Shown piece by piece: positions 23,745 to 36,995 of a stretch of 64,000 nucleotides of DNA. Where the stretch lies: positions 32,011,001 to 32,075,000 of the forward strand of contig NC_091695.1 of the NCBI RefSeq assembly GCF_041296265.1, written 5' to 3'. Position 1 is the stretch's first letter; the number at the start of each line of letters is the position of its first letter. The notes below the pieces were generated by a model. It made no database searches. It worked only from the letters and a program-made list of their open reading frames with translations, and was not told the DNA's origin. The position numbers and the translations under genes are program-made. This DNA is from Equus caballus. Lineage: Eukaryota; Chordata; Mammalia; Perissodactyla; Equidae.

Positions 23745-24715
23745 CAAAATAAAAACAAAATTTCAATCAAAATATATTTGATATACAAGTGTTAAATTAA
23801 ATTCTACAACATGTTGATTTGATATGTTTATATATTGTGATATTATTGCATTTGTAGTGATAATTAGCACCTCTATCACGTCACATAATTATCATGTCTA
23901 ATATGTGTTTGGAATAATTAAGATCTAATCTCTTAAGTTTGAATATTATAAGGCAATATTGTTGTCTATAGTCACTGTACTTTTCATTAGATCTCTAGGA
24001 CGTATTTACTACTAGTTGCAAATTTGTACCCTTAAACAACTTTTCTCATATTCCCCCACAACCAAGGCCCTGGTATCCACTATTTTCCTCTTTGTTTTTA
24101 CAAGTTTAGCTTTTTTAGATTCCACATATAAGTGATATCATATAGGGTTTATCTTTCTCTGTGTGTGTTCTCTCTCTTAGTATAATGTACTCAGTCTTTC
24201 AATGTTGTCTCAAATGGAAGGATTTCCTTCTTTTTCATAGCAGAATAATAATGCATTGTATGTGTGTGTGTGTGTGTGTGTGTATCACTTCTTCTTTATC
24301 CATTCATCCATTGATGGGCGCTTACAGTGATTCCATATTTCAGCTATTGCAAATAATGGTGCAATAAACATGGGAGTGCAAATATATTTATGATATCCTA
24401 TTTTCCTCTCCTTTGGGTATATATTCAGAAGTAGGATTGATGGATAATCTTTTAGTTCTATTTCTTAATTTTTTGAGGAACCTCTTTATTGTTTTCCTTA
24501 GTGAATGAACCAATTGACATTCCTATCAACAGTGTACAAGGGTTCCCTTTTCTCCATATCTTCACCAACAGTTGTTATCTCTTCTCTTCTTGATGATAGC
24601 CATTCTAACAGGTGTGGTGATATCTCATTGTGGTTTTGATTTGCATTTCCCTGATGATTAGTGATGACAAACATCTTTTCATGCACCTGTTGACCATTTG
24701 AATGTCCTGAGCATG
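23745..24715 (-). mobile_element. L1 3' end, antisense
   Basis: Reverse complement of an older L1 3' UTR ('ttgatatacaagtgttaaa') followed by the last part of ORF2 (minus frame near 24498-24686, [19 protein letters not shown]). Truncated at its 5' side, as most L1 copies are. It carries a (TG)n microsatellite. Confidence 0.85.
24259..24284. repeat. (TG)n microsatellite
   Basis: An uninterrupted run of about 13 TG units inside the L1 3' end; likely polymorphic in length. Confidence 0.9.
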
Positions 24716-25254
24716 TTTCTTTAAAGTTGTGTTTGACGATATCTTTTCTCCACCCTCAAAGGGTAGCCTGCCTCTTCTAGGAGTTGTTATGAGTTCAGAG
24801 TAGGATATGGAGGAGACTTGCTTCAATAAAACTTTCTGTGACATTATCTACCTGTCTGTTTTGGGTTCTTAAGAAAGAGGGGAAGATTAGTTCACAGCAC
24901 ACTCTTAGTTATCTTGGCTTCTATCACTTACACTTACCAGAACCCTCAATATTCCAGTATCTGAATAATTCCTGGTAGATTGTATGCCCCTAATCAATAT
25001 TTGTCAAATGAATTAACCTTGTGTCTTAGCACAAATCTTAACATTTTGGTTCTTACTAAGTCAGTAAGTACGGTACAATAATTCAAGAACCAACCTTCAA
25101 CAAAGTTTCTGAAAGTGTTTAACAAAAATAAAATGAATAATTCACATTACAGATAAGTTCTCAGTAGACTTCTTCTGAGAGAAACATGGAGATCATGATT
25201 ATTTAAATATTAGACTATATTATACTGTGACAATATGCTTTACTTTTTTGTTTT
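24716..25254. other. Gene-free intergenic DNA
   Basis: No exon, no clear repeat. A small MIR/L2-like phrase near 24990 ('atatttgtcaaatgaatt') is too short to assign. Confidence 0.45.
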
Positions 25255-25269
25255 AAAAATAACTGACCT

Positions 25270-25516
25270 ATGAGGTCATCCCGGTGGCACAGCAGTTAAG
25301 TGCCCACATTCCACTTTGGTGCCCTGGGGTTCGCTGGTTCAGATCCTGGGTGCTGACGTGGCACCACATGGCTTGCCCTACTGTGGTAGGCATCCCACAT
25401 ATGAAGTAGAGGAAGAGGGGCATGGATGTTAGATCAGGGCCAGTCTTCCTCAGCAAAAAGAGGAGGATTGGCAGCAGTTAGCTCAGGGCTATCTTCCTCA
25501 AAAAAAAATAAAAAAT
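25270..25516 (+). mobile_element. ERE SINE with 15-bp target-site duplication
   Basis: tRNA-derived head ('ggtggcacagcagttaagtg'), 'ggttcagatcctgggtgctg' block, 'catatgaagtagaggaag' body and an A-rich tail. Flanked by 'aaaaataactgacct' at 25255-25269 and 25517-25531. This is the ERE subtype whose body repeats 'agctcagggc', the same subtype as the copy at 54039. Confidence 0.96.
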
Positions 25517-25531
25517 AAAAATAACTGACCT

Positions 25532-26249
25532 TTTATAGTAAAATTAATCAAAATTGTGATTCAACAAAACTGTTTTTCAGATCTATTAAAATATATAAGC
25601 AAAATTATTTATTTTTGACTTTATTCATGGGATACAGAATTTCTCAGTTTTTCAGTCAACCCTGACATACTGCAAGTTAAGTTTTAAAACTATGGCCTAA
25701 TTATAGTTTCTGAATGACAGCAAAATGTGCTTTTATCATATATTAAATAACATACACTTTTATATGTATATATATTTATTACTCAGATATAAGGCCTTAG
25801 GAACATTAGAAAATATGATAGTGAATAATCAGTAGGTTATAGACAGTAGTAAGATAATAGCATAAGCTAATTACATTTTTATGAGTAGATAAGATAAATA
25901 GAAATTAGGATGAAAATAAATATGATTAAAAATATGTAAACATAAATACAAAAAGTTTCATATCAAAGGTAATAAAGGGAAGTTAAATCAATTTTTCTAC
26001 CTAATGAAATATCAGTAAAAAATAAATGTTGAAATAATTTAAATATTACAGTATATGAATGCCGGGGACAATACAATGAGCAATAATATGTTGTAACTTA
26101 TTTCTGGTGGAAATATTAAATGGTTTAAGAAATTTGAAAATGTGGTTGTGATATTTGGTTAAACCTTGTGGGCTGAATCCAAATGTTTGTCTTGCTCATT
26201 CTTGGAGGCCACCTAAAATGATAATAAAAGTTTTTTAGAAAAAACCTAT
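25532..26249 (+). repeat. A+T-rich DNA with a possible old L1 fragment
   Basis: Mostly unassigned. Around 26085-26160 the phrase 'tggtggaaatattaaatgg' resembles the L1 ORF2 end ('ctggtgggaatgtaaaatgg') on the plus strand, suggesting an ancient L1M piece. Confidence 0.35.
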
Positions 26250-27180
26250 AAAGTCATGAAGATATGGATAACAGGAAATGTGACAACAAAGGTTGGAAAC
26301 TGCGAGGCAGATTTATGAAGAATAACCAACTCAGATTCTAGAAATCAGGAAGCCATGGGTCCTGGGTAGAGTGGAGAGCAAAAAACAACAAGCAGCAAGT
26401 TGTTTCCCCTTGTAAGACCTCAATAAGGATCCGTAATTGAAGGCATTATGGACCTGCACAGTGAGTGGGGCTTAAAACTGGATATTTGGTTGAAAAAAAT
26501 CTGCTAAGAACAATTAGACTACTAGACAAGGCCTTCCCCCGCTTTTGCATCCAAGAAACTCCTGTCCCTCCCTCCTAATCCTTCCCTTGCTCTAACAGAA
26601 GACTGAAGGTTTATTCTCTGGAGAATTGAACCAAGAAGTATGGGCTTAGAGTCATCACACATATCTAAGGGGGGATGCTAAAAACAGAGGAATTAAGATA
26701 ATAAACGCACAGTGAAAAAGGAGATTCTCCCTGCTTGAGCCTCTCCTTCCACCACACACCTACTGCATTCACTCATTCAACTCTCAGAACACTCCCAGCT
26801 GGGATGATTTCTCTTTGGCAGGAGACTGGAGAATTCCTTTCTGGAGAAAGACCCGCCCAAGATAAAATATATATCTCCTGATGCTTAAAGCTGGGGCCCA
26901 TCAAAGCAATTGTGAAGTCCTCCCCAGATTGCCCAGCAGAAACCCCACCAGAGGACAATATCTGGCCAGAAAAACCATGCTTGAAATGTTGCTTTTTAGT
27001 GCCTCACTTTGCAATGGGAAAGGACAGCAAAGAACAACCACACAGAGGCTCTGAAATAAACAAAGAGTAATAAAAGGAAAAGAATTCAGAGGACACAAAC
27101 GTGATGCAGGGAGCATTAGGGTATTTAAAAAACTAAAACTCCAAAATTAAAACACTCAGTTAAAGAAGATATTGTGGAAG
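26250..27180 (+). repeat. Possible ancient L1M 5'-region fragment
   Basis: Purine-rich on the plus strand with phrases ('acagaagactgaaggttt', 'aaaatccaaaattaaaac'-like runs) that recall 5' regions of old L1M elements. No open frame of note. The family assignment is only a resemblance. Confidence 0.3.
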
Positions 27181-27406
27181 AAATTGGACATTTATTTATA
27201 ATATTGTTTGAGCCACAGGATCAAATTTTCTCTGACGACTTCAATTTTATGAGCTAATAGATTCACTTGATTGTTTTAACCAGTTTCAGTTCTTTTCTTT
27301 TGTCATTAAACATGAAAGATTCCTAATTCTGAAAAAAATGTTATAATTTATACCAAGAATCACAAAAATGTGACTCTCCTTGAGTAACTGGTCTCTTCCT
27401 GTAGTA

Positions 27407-27777
27407 TATTAGTTATCTATTGATGCACAGCAAATTACTACCAAACTTTGTGGTTTCAAACAAAAATATTCATTTATTACCTCATATATTTTCTGTGGGT
27501 CAGAAATTCAGGGGCAACCTGGCTGTGTAATTCTGGCTTAGGGAGCCTCATGTGGTTCCATTCAAGTAGTTGGTCAAAGCTGAAGTCCTTTGAAGCTAGA
27601 TCAAGGCTGAAAGATCCACTTCCAAAGTAGATCTCTCACATAGCTGTCAAGTTGGAGCTGGCTTATGACAGGAGGCCAATATTCTTGGTTACATGGGATA
27701 GCCCTATTAAATATTGTAGGGTTAGACACAAGCCTATGAATACCAGGAAGCTAGGGTCATTGGGAACCATTTTGGAG
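27407..27777 (+). mobile_element. Old solitary-LTR-like repeat
   Basis: Starts near 'ttagttatctattgatgcac' and ends near 'gaaccattttggaggg'. Its internal order (taacaaattacc-like, 'gtggtttcaaac', 'ttctgtgggtcag', 'gagcctcatgtgg') matches a common mammalian LTR-type repeat. I am not sure of the family name (MaLR/ERVL-like). It is a short fossil without internal viral sequence, and probably predates placental radiation. Confidence 0.45.
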
Positions 27778-27779
27778 GG

Positions 27780-30700
27780 ACTCAGATGGTAGAAATGCTT
27801 CAGAGTAGATATATTCAAAAATATTCATTGACAACTTGGAAATAACCCATATGCTACATGAAGAAAAAGGTTAAATACATTAGGATATAATGAATTGATC
27901 TATTATAATACACATGAAGGAAAATAATACTTATGATGCATGTGACAGGTTTTGAAAATCAATCTACAAAATCAGGAATTCAAGAAATACAATTTTCATT
28001 ATGTTTCCATCACACTATTCCTACTTTGCACTCCTTCTTATTTCTCCTCTGTGAAAAAAGCTTAGTCAATTAAAGGATCGTTTCTTCTTTTCTCTACATT
28101 TGTGTCTAAGTTCTAGAGGGCTGAATGATACCACAGCAACAGGGGAATCGGGTCCTTGACTTCCCTCCATAGCAGCATCTTGTGAAATATGTTACCTCAA
28201 CAGATCCTCAGCTGTCAAATCACAAATGAATTGCTACTGAATTCCATTTATCCTCATCCTAAAGACTTGTAAGATCTGATGATTCTGCTGCTCACAGCGA
28301 GTCTTGGTTAAATGGGAATTGTTCTGTTGCTCCCATCTTTGACTACGGCACAGAAAATTCTGTAGAGTGTAAGCCCTCAGTGCCCAGTTGCTATCTCCCT
28401 GGACTCCCATGACCACATTTTCTTAAGTTTTGGCCTGCCAACTCAGGCCCTAAGAATCTTTTGGTTAGGGTCCCTCTGTTTTTGGTGTCTCTAAACTTAT
28501 TTGATAGTTGTGCTGTCTCTAAGCCATTCTGAGACTTACTTATGTTTTTGGCCACATCATCTCTGCTTCGATTTCTTTTCGCTGCCACATCCCTTCTCTG
28601 AAGGTTGAGAACCTAATAACTTACGTACTTGAGAAAAAGGAATGATCAGAGATGTGGGGAAGGAAATGTTAGGTGAAATATTATACATACTTTACCCCAT
28701 TATCCCTCTTTTCCTCCCTGTCTCTGCCATTCTCCATAAAATAATTTTCTTCTTCTCTCATTCTCACTCTTCTACTCACTTCTTACTTTAAAACAAGCAG
28801 TCAAAGCCATGGGAGAGAAGAAGAGAATCATTTATGTTTCTACTTCCATACTCCAAATCTCTGGAAGGTCTTTCTGAATATAACCCTCCCAAGAAGTCCC
28901 ATCTAAAAGTAAAAACAAAAAATAAGGTCCAAAACAAGAAAGTAGAGAGCTGAGATTCCCTATACCACAGAGAGTCTGACTCAGCATTGCTGGAGGTTCA
29001 CTACTTCCTGGCATGTTTCCCAGACAGAGGTCTCTGATGATTGTTCCTATGCTTTGGGCGTAGGATGGAAGTGATCTCTAAATGAACTCCATGATTCTTC
29101 CAGGGTGAATGGAGGGTTCCTTGACATAAACATGTCTCAAAATTTGAACACCCTGAAGCAAGATCTCGGAGCCTAAAAAAGGAACCCATTAACAGAGTTG
29201 GTCTCCCCTCTATCACCCAGGAGGGAGGTTATTTACAGCTTGCATGATTTTAATTGCTCCTTTTTTATTGCAAGCTGTGTTCCCAAGTCCTCTCTTAGAT
29301 GTGAGAGAAACCTCATAAGCTTTTAAGGTCCTCTTCTCCCACAGCTGGATCATTCTTGAGGGAGGCTGAGTGAGTCAAACCTTACTAACAAAAGACCATG
29401 CGCACATCTCAGAGTAGTGATGGAGTAGGATACTCACAGAACCTGGAAGTTGAAATATGTGTTGGCTCTTTCTGAATACCTGGGTACACCACACACAATA
29501 AAAAGAAGAGTAAATCTTTACAGCACTCTTACGTAAGTAATTAGGGACTCTGCTCTAAGGAATATGAAGGCCTAGGACCCAGGAAGAATCTCAAAGGTTT
29601 GCAAACAACTCAATATCATTGTACTTCAAGTCTTATTTTTATAAGGAGTCTTCTTCTATGGTGGCTCATTTAGCCTGAAAAGACAAATCTGTAGAGGGAT
29701 GATCTAAATTTATAGGCTGTGTCAATACACTTTGGCATAAAATGGGGAGCTGGAACCCCTCTGAGACTATTGTTCATATTTAAAAGGAGAAAACAAAGAG
29801 CCAGAAGAAAAGGTGTGGGTAATTATTGAGAGGCCTATACTTCCTGATTTGTTCCACTAACAAGTCAAATTTGAGCATTCTACAGAAGTCTCCCTAACTG
29901 AGTGGACTCAGTTCAACTTTGATGAACAGGTCAGTTCTTGAGGAAGTGAGGGACCACCAGTTGAAAATAAATGCAATGCTTGGTTTTCTGACAGTGATCC
30001 TGCCCATATTGTTCCTGATAAACAAAGCTCTTCAGATTTTGTTTCCTGCTCTACAAATATGGTGAACTTTTCCAAAGTCAGCTAACTAAATATTAGGAAG
30101 GATTATTGATGAAATATCTTAAAGAAGCAGAGCTTGTCAAATGGGCCACTTTTTAATAGTCTCCTTCCATTTCCTTTGTTTTTTTTTTAATTTACTAAGC
30201 AGAGTAAAATGGAGGTCAGTATGTGGAGGGGGACTATCTGATGTCAGAAATGACTTGAGAAAAATTGAAGGAAGAGAATCCACATAAGCTTTATCCCAAG
30301 ATAAACTTTATCCAAAACAAAAGGTAGAAAGCTTAGGAGTCCTTAATAAAGAAGAGGAAACTAAAAATAAGGTTTAATTAGAAATGGTAGAATCTGGGCT
30401 GGTTGAGAAAAGCAATGTGGCAATTAAAAGGTGCTCTGGGATAAAGAATAGCATCACTAGTCTGACATAGTTCTCTGTGTGTGGTACAATTGGCCTCGGT
30501 AATTTTATCTTAGACATCTGTGGGTACAAGCTTTGCAGTGTTCACCATCTAAACCTGAGATTTCCCTTTCTGGCAGTTATACCAGCACGTATTGCAAAAC
30601 ATTTTAATATCCCCTTATTTCTTCTTCCTGAAAGAAGATAAATTCTCCTTCAGTTTATCTCACTGACTTGGCAAGCAGTCACCATTACAGCCTTTCTGTT

Positions 30701-31130
30701 CATTTCCTGAAAGTGCATCTATGTGAAAAGATGTGGTGATCATGTTATTGAAAGCATGCTCAATTACGTTTTCATTGCCCTGTCCATTTTTATAATAATG
30801 CATCTGAAATGGTGTCTGTCATTCTAGAGATCTTTTGTGAGAAATTCTTGCAATGACTATGCGGGGGCATTCCCCCATCTCTAATCTCTTGCCCACATCC
30901 TGTCAGTGATCACCTACAAGAATTTCTCTCTGTCTTTCCCATGCCACACATCATCTCTCGTTTTGTGCGATGTCTCTATGGGTACATTTCTCATCTCTCT
31001 TCCTGGGCTATAAGCTCCGTATTGGCTCGTTTACATCATCCAACGCACCAAGTATAGTCCTTTACACTCTCCAGTGTTTAGAAACAAGATTAATGCAGCA
31101 ATTAACATATTTTAGTGTGCAGTTTTAGTG
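27780..31130. other. Unique DNA, no gene identified
   Basis: I checked both strands. Minus-strand open frames at 28234-28588 and 28832-29216 are only 60-71 codons; one (28391-28588) is preceded by nothing exon-like, and none matches a family I know. A minus-strand pyrimidine tract followed by AG near 28909 could be a splice acceptor, but no partner donor is convincing. The region is not obviously repeat-derived, so decayed unique sequence or an unrecognised gene remnant are both possible. Confidence 0.4.
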
Positions 31131-31134
31131 CAGA

Positions 31135-31375
31135 TATTTAAAACGTGGCTCTGGAGTTAGACTGCCTGGATTTGAATCCCAGTTTGGCCTTTCATGGGTT
31201 GTGTGTCCTTTAAGTTCTTTGCTGCTCTGACCCAAGGTCTTCTCATTTGTAAAATGGCAATAACAAGTGCACATATCTCATAAATTTTAGTTGAAAACTA
31301 AAATAAGATAAAACATAGAAGTATTCAGAATAGCACCTGGAACATAGTACATACCCAATAAATATTAGCTACCTA
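31135..31375 (+). repeat. MIR SINE
   Basis: Near-complete MIR in plus orientation: 'gtggctctggagttagactg', 'cctggatttgaatcccag', 'cttctcatttgtaaaatgg', 'agcacctggaacatagtaca', 'caataaatattagct'. Confidence 0.9.
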
Positions 31376-31971
31376 AAAATATACTTGATCTTCTGGCAAA
31401 TTCAATCCTATTAGAAGCAGAAAAAAATGAAGCAAATCAAGTAGCTTTGCGTTTTAGAAAAAAAATGGCCAGGAGTAAGCTGCAGTATTCAACTCTTTCA
31501 CAGAAATATTATTTGTAAAGGTGTTACTCTTAGTACTGTGGACTATATATTCAAGGAAACTAGTAATGCCAGATAAAATTTAAAAGAATTTTTTAAAGGC
31601 TGAGTCAGTGAGAAAGCAAATAAACTTATAAAGATTCAGAAATGAGGAGAAAAAGCACAAACCTCAGAGGCAGTGAGCTGGGGCCAGTATTTTCCCCAGA
31701 GGATCTGCTAATCTCTGGTCGCCTCGTTATGGGTTTCAATGAGCAAATATCTAAGAGTTAGGAGAAAAAGACAATGTGTGAGATGGACTTAGAGACAACA
31801 CCCTTTCCCCTCAATGCCACTGAAAACAGGGACTCTCCAGGAGTGACATTCTCAGACGGCAAACTATTAGAAAAAAGAAAAAACTATGCACAAAATGAGA
31901 CAGTGATAAGCACACCTCCCTCAGCTTTAGTTTGAAAGAGAAAAAGCAAAAGAGTCTTCCTTGATAATTCT
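31376..31971. other. Gene-free DNA
   Basis: Purine-rich A+T-biased sequence with no recognisable exon or repeat. Confidence 0.45.
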
Positions 31972-33935
31972 GTTTTTAAAATTTATTTTTATTGAGATAA
32001 TATTGACATATGACATTGTGTAAGTTTAAGGTGTTTGATGTGTCGATACATTTACATATTGCAATGCACTTACCACTCTAGCATTAGCTAACACCTCTAT
32101 CATATCACATAATTATATTTATTATTTTGTGGTGGGGACAATTAAGATCTAGCCTATACAGATTTTGAAATATACTGATGTACCTCTGAAATTTATATAA
32201 TGTTATAAACCAATGTCACCTCAATAAATAAATAAAATATCTAGTGTCTTAGGAACTTTGAAGTTTAAGATAGAATATTGCTGTCTGTAATCACTATACT
32301 GTGCATTAGATCTCTAGGATTTATCTGAAAGTTAAAAGTTTGTACCATTAAACAACATATCTCCAATTCCCTTAGCCCCCAGTCTCTAGTAACTTCCATT
32401 CCATTTGTTTTTACAAGTTCGGCATTTTTAGAATCCACATGTTACTATCATATAGTTCTGTCTTACTCTGTCTGACTTATCTCACTTAGTGTAATGCCCT
32501 CACTGTCCATCCATGTTGCTGCAAATGGCAGAATTTCCTTCTTTCTCTTGTCTGAGTAATATTCCACTGTGTGTGTGTGTGTGTGTGTAACATCTTCTTT
32601 ATCTATTAATGCATTGACAGACACTTAGGTTGTTTCCATATCATGGCTATTGTGAATAATGTTGCAATAAACATGAGAATGAAGAGATCTTTTTGATATC
32701 CTTTTTTCATTTCCTTTGGATATATACCCAGAAGTAGAATTACTGGATCATATGATAGTTATATTCTTAATTTTTTGAGGAATCTCCATACTTTTTTCCT
32801 TAGTGGCTGGGCCAGTTTACATTCCCAAGGCAACACATGCGAGTTCCCTTATCTCCACATTCTCGCCAACACTTGTTCTCTCTTGTCTTCTTGATGACGA
32901 CCATTCTAACAGGTGTGACGTCATATCTCATGGTTTTCATTTTCATTTCTCTGATGATTAGTGATATCAACCATCTTTTATGTTCCTTTTGGCAGTTGAA
33001 TGTCTTCTATAGAAAGAATGTCTATTTATTTTCAATGTCATTTTTAATCAGATTATTTGTTATTAAGTTGTATGAGTTCTTTAAATATAGAATATAATAA
33101 GCCCTTATCTGATATATGGATTGCAAATATTTTCTTCCATTCTGTTGGCTGCATTTAATTTTTTTGATTGTTTCTTTTGCTCTGTAGAAGCTTTTTAGTT
33201 TGATCTAGTCCCACTTGTTGATTTTTGCATGTGTTTCTTGTGCTTTTGGTGTCATACAGAAAAAAATCATTGCAAGATCAACGTCAAGGAGTTTTCCTCT
33301 ATTTTTTCTTCTATTTTATGGTTTTAGGTCTTATGTTTAAATCTTTAGTTCATTGCAAGTTAAGTTTTGTGAGTTTTGTGAGTAAGGGATCTAGAGTTTG
33401 CTCTGCCGTTCTTTGGGTACTCCTGGTTCACTCTTCTTGTTCCCTCTTGTGGCTGAATTCTTAAGTTATTGTGTCTTTGGTTGTTACCACTCACTAGGCT
33501 GGCTACTGGAAACCTCTTTTCTGTTCCAGAAGGTGGTGCTCTAGCTCATGTTTGCAGTTTCTCCCTTGTACAAAGGCCAGTTCTGTTTTTCTGAGAGCAG
33601 TCTGTTTGCCAGATTCAGGAATGTGCACAAGGAGCCAGTTGCAGAGTGGAGAGAAGTGTGGGTTTGGCACTGGAGTTTTGGGCATTCCTGTGGATGTGGT
33701 GGGGTAATCCTCTGGTGAGGTACTCCTGGGGCCTCATGGGAGGACTTCCTGCTGAAATCATGAGCCCTTGCATTCCTCTAATTCTCTCTGATATTCCTAT
33801 CTGCCTTTTAACCTGATCTCCCTTCTCCCTCTGCTCATGGTCTATCTGCCTCAGTAGTCTAAGTATCTCTAGAGAGCAAGGAATTCCTAGCTGCATCCAT
33901 ATTTGGGGAAAGGAACCCTTTTACCTTATTTATCA
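31972..33935 (-). mobile_element. L1, antisense, internally deleted
   Basis: Starts with the complement of an L1 3' UTR ('attgagataatattgacata'), continues through the end of ORF2 to about 33370, then jumps to L1 5'-UTR sequence. That last part ('ggctggctactggaaacctc', 'agctcatgtttg') closely matches the 5' UTR of the L1 at 40311-45080 (around 44150-44210), so the two belong to related subfamilies. Its right edge coincides with the start of unit B. Confidence 0.87.
32569..32588. repeat. (GT)n microsatellite
   Basis: Ten GT units within the L1 3' end; the equivalent position of the 23745-24715 copy also carries a TG run. Confidence 0.85.
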
Positions 33936-35405
33936 GGCTATACCTTATGCTTCTATAAGGATTTTCTCTTTTCATTCATCTTTGGAACAAGGAGAATGGG
34001 AAATGTTGAGGAAGTAGGAAGAAGTTCGGGATGCCTAATGCTGACCAATGATTGCAGCTCATAGACAAAGTTTATTCCATTAAAGACACAGCCCTTTTCC
34101 AGGGAAATCTCCATGACTTCTACTATTACCCATATACATGACTGCCAGGCTACATTTGACATCTGTTTTCTACTTTTCATGGCTTCCCATGGTTTGCTTT
34201 CTATTTTGAGATTATCTGAATAAAAATGTGTTTTTGATGGGAGATGTTCTGTGACCATCTGGAAAGATGACAGCTATAACATCTTGAAGAAGGCTTACCG
34301 TGCCTGATGAAAAATATTCTTTGGTTATTTAGCATTTGGCCTGAAGGCCTAGTGCTTTCCTTCCCTGGACTGGCTCCAAAGAACAAAAAGAGAAAGAACT
34401 TCCAGAAACCCTGCCTAAGTTTCCCATCCCTGTGTCCATTGCCTAAGCATCGTAACCTTTTCATGATTCAAGTCACTCTACTTTGTAGGAGAAACCTTGA
34501 ACATAAGAACAATGAATAGAACCAAGGGTGATTGAGAATCCAATAAAACCATATGCAAAAGTGATAAGAGGTTGCAGTTTGCTGGGTAGAGGGTCCAGAG
34601 TTTCCAATAGACTTTTGAAAGTATCATTGACCAAAGAAGATCAAGAATCACTGTCTTAGACAGTTTAATTCATAAGTATCTCTGATTAGAGGAAATAAAA
34701 ATCTGTACCTGCAAGGATGGGTGGATAACGGCTCTTACAACTTGATCTTTTCTAGCTCTTCAGGAGCCTTCTTGGAGTCATTAAGTTGGGTAAGTCACAT
34801 CCATTTCTAAGCTGTGTCTTGGCATGTGACTCTTTCTACCATTTCATTATATTTTTCTTATATCTCTCTTGGCTTTGTGAAAGCAGAAAGACAGTTACAG
34901 AACTTTCCACCCTCCCTGATTACAAATTAATTGAGTATTAGTTCCCAAGGGGATTTTAAAGAGCACCTACTTCACCATCCTCATTTAATGGTCCAGCATA
35001 ATTCAGGGGCTTTTTCAAGCACTTAATTAATTTCAGAGCCATGACTGATCAGATTCTTTCTCTTTTACCATATAAAGAGATGAGAGTATTTTCCTTAATT
35101 ACTTTGTTTCCAATCCTCATACGTTCGTAAACTATGGATTGGGAAAATATGAAATTAAGGCATTTTAGAAGATAATGTACTAATGATGTCCGTTTATTGT
35201 CTTTGTCCCCAAAGAGAATTACAGTATTTACGCAAGAGAATTTTTTAAGTTGAGTTTGGTAATTATAAATGGAAGACACTGATTAACTCAAAGTTGATGA
35301 TTAAGATATATATGTAGCCAGCTGCAGAGTGGAAAGAAATTAAGAGTATTTCTTTTTGTCTTTTGAAAATGAAATAATTTCCTTCTCCCATCTTTTTCCC
35401 TCCAG

Positions 35406-36369
35406 ATGGTACCAACCAGGTCCATGGAAGGAGATAGAAATCAACCTCTGCAGTCGTGTTTGTTCTCCTGGGACTCTTAGATGAAGAAAGGTAAAGCTTA
35501 TCCTCTCTCCACTCTTCCTAGGGATCTACCTTGCGATCCTAATTTGGAAACTGGGTCTCATCATCCTAATCAGGATGGACTCCCATCTGCACACACCCAC
35601 GTACATTTTTCTCAGTTTCCTGTCCTTTACAGACATCTGTTCTTCTTCTTCCACCAGCCCAAGGATGCTTTCGGACTTCTTAAAAGATACAAAAAATGAT
35701 TTTGCTCGTTTCCTGTGCCACCCAGTATTTTGCTGAGTCCTAGATTTGTCTGACTGAATGCTGCCTCTTGGCTGCCATGGCCTATGACAGATATGTTGCT
35801 ATTGGTAGGCCTCTGCAGTACTCAGCCATCATGGCTCCCAGCCTCTGTCAGAAGATGGCTGCTGGGGCCTATGGGAGTGGTTTCCTTGCTGTCATCGCTA
35901 TTACTATGCCACTTGGTTTCATCTCTGTTACCATGGGCCCAACATCAGTTCAAATTTCTTCCTTGACATAATCCAAATTATTTTCTTGTCTTGTTCTAAT
36001 CCCTTCATCAGCCATACCATTCTTTTTCTCGTATGTATTTTTGTTGGGTTCAGTTCTTTCTTAGTTATCAGCTTATCCTATGTTTTTGTTTCACCTTCCA
36101 TTCTGAAAATATCTTCTGTCAAAGGTAGTGCCAAAGCTTGCAATACCTGTGCCTCTCACCTGGTAGTTGTGACAATCTTCTATGGCACAAGCCTCTCTGT
36201 GTGCTTACTTCCCAGCTCTAGCCACTCCAACAAGCAGGACAACGTGCTGTTAGTGTTCTATGTTATCTTTATACCCATGTTAAATCCTCTTATCTATAGT
36301 TTGAGGAAAAGGGCTTTCAAAGAGGCCCTGAAGAGGGTGGTAAAGAGGCTAATACATTTACCTCAGTGA
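35406..36369 (+). pseudogene. Olfactory receptor pseudogene, family-5-type (unit B)
   Basis: Broken sister of the intact receptor at 48134. The start (MVPTRSMEGDRN) and stop align with unit C. A one-base loss after codon 12 shifts the frame, and further shifts follow, so the receptor is now read in pieces: TM1-TM2 in 35481-35699, [24 protein letters not shown] in one frame (from 35768), and TM5 to the C-terminus in another (35986-36369, ending PMLNPLIYSLRK). About four frame breaks can be seen. It keeps DRY and the TM5 SY motif, which the intact unit C gene has changed, so its ancestor was a conventional receptor. RNA may still be made, but not a receptor. Confidence 0.93.
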
Positions 36370-36837
36370 GAACAATATTTTTGCAGCTGTTATTTCCCCT
36401 ATGAGGAACACAAGAGTAAGAATACGTGTGACCCTTTGTAGGTCACAAGAATAGCTAGGTAGAGAGATGGAATGAAAACCTGGCTCCTTGATTCCTGGTG
36501 CCATTGTGTTTAGCTGTCACCATCAAGTGATCTATTTGAGGCAGTGTCACCACCATTGAATTCAGTTTATAAAGCGTGTATCCATGATTAGACCCAGGTC
36601 GATAAAACCCTACACTTTGAGAATAGAAGTTCTGTAATATATTTAATGTAGAGAAATGATGAGAATCTAGGAAGCCACACAGACAGTTCTTTCCTCATTG
36701 ATTTTTTCTTTTATATATTTTCAATTGTTGAGAATTTATTTGTACTTCAAGAAAATTTTTAAAAAGAATGTATAAAATTGCATATGTGAATGTTAAAAAT
36801 AATTTAAAAGTGAATACTTTATCTTATTAATTCCAAA

Positions 36838-36995
36838 GAGAGTGAGAGAAATCTAGTGTGAGAGAGATGGCACAGAATCAGAAAATTGGAAAGAGGGAGA
36901 AAAACAGAGAGAGAGAGAGCGCAGAAAAAATGGGTACAGAGGGAAGGGGAGGGGAAGGAGGAGAAAGCAGGAGAGGAAACTAAAGGAAAAGAGAA
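36838..36995. repeat. Purine-rich (GA)n tract, unit B
   Basis: Counterpart of 383-545 and 49553-49660, about 470 bp after the OR stop. Confidence 0.85.

Noticed and set aside
24241-24300. Repeats that might suggest a CRISPR or satellite array
   Set aside because: They are simple TG microsatellites inside L1 sequence; there are no spacers or regular repeat units.
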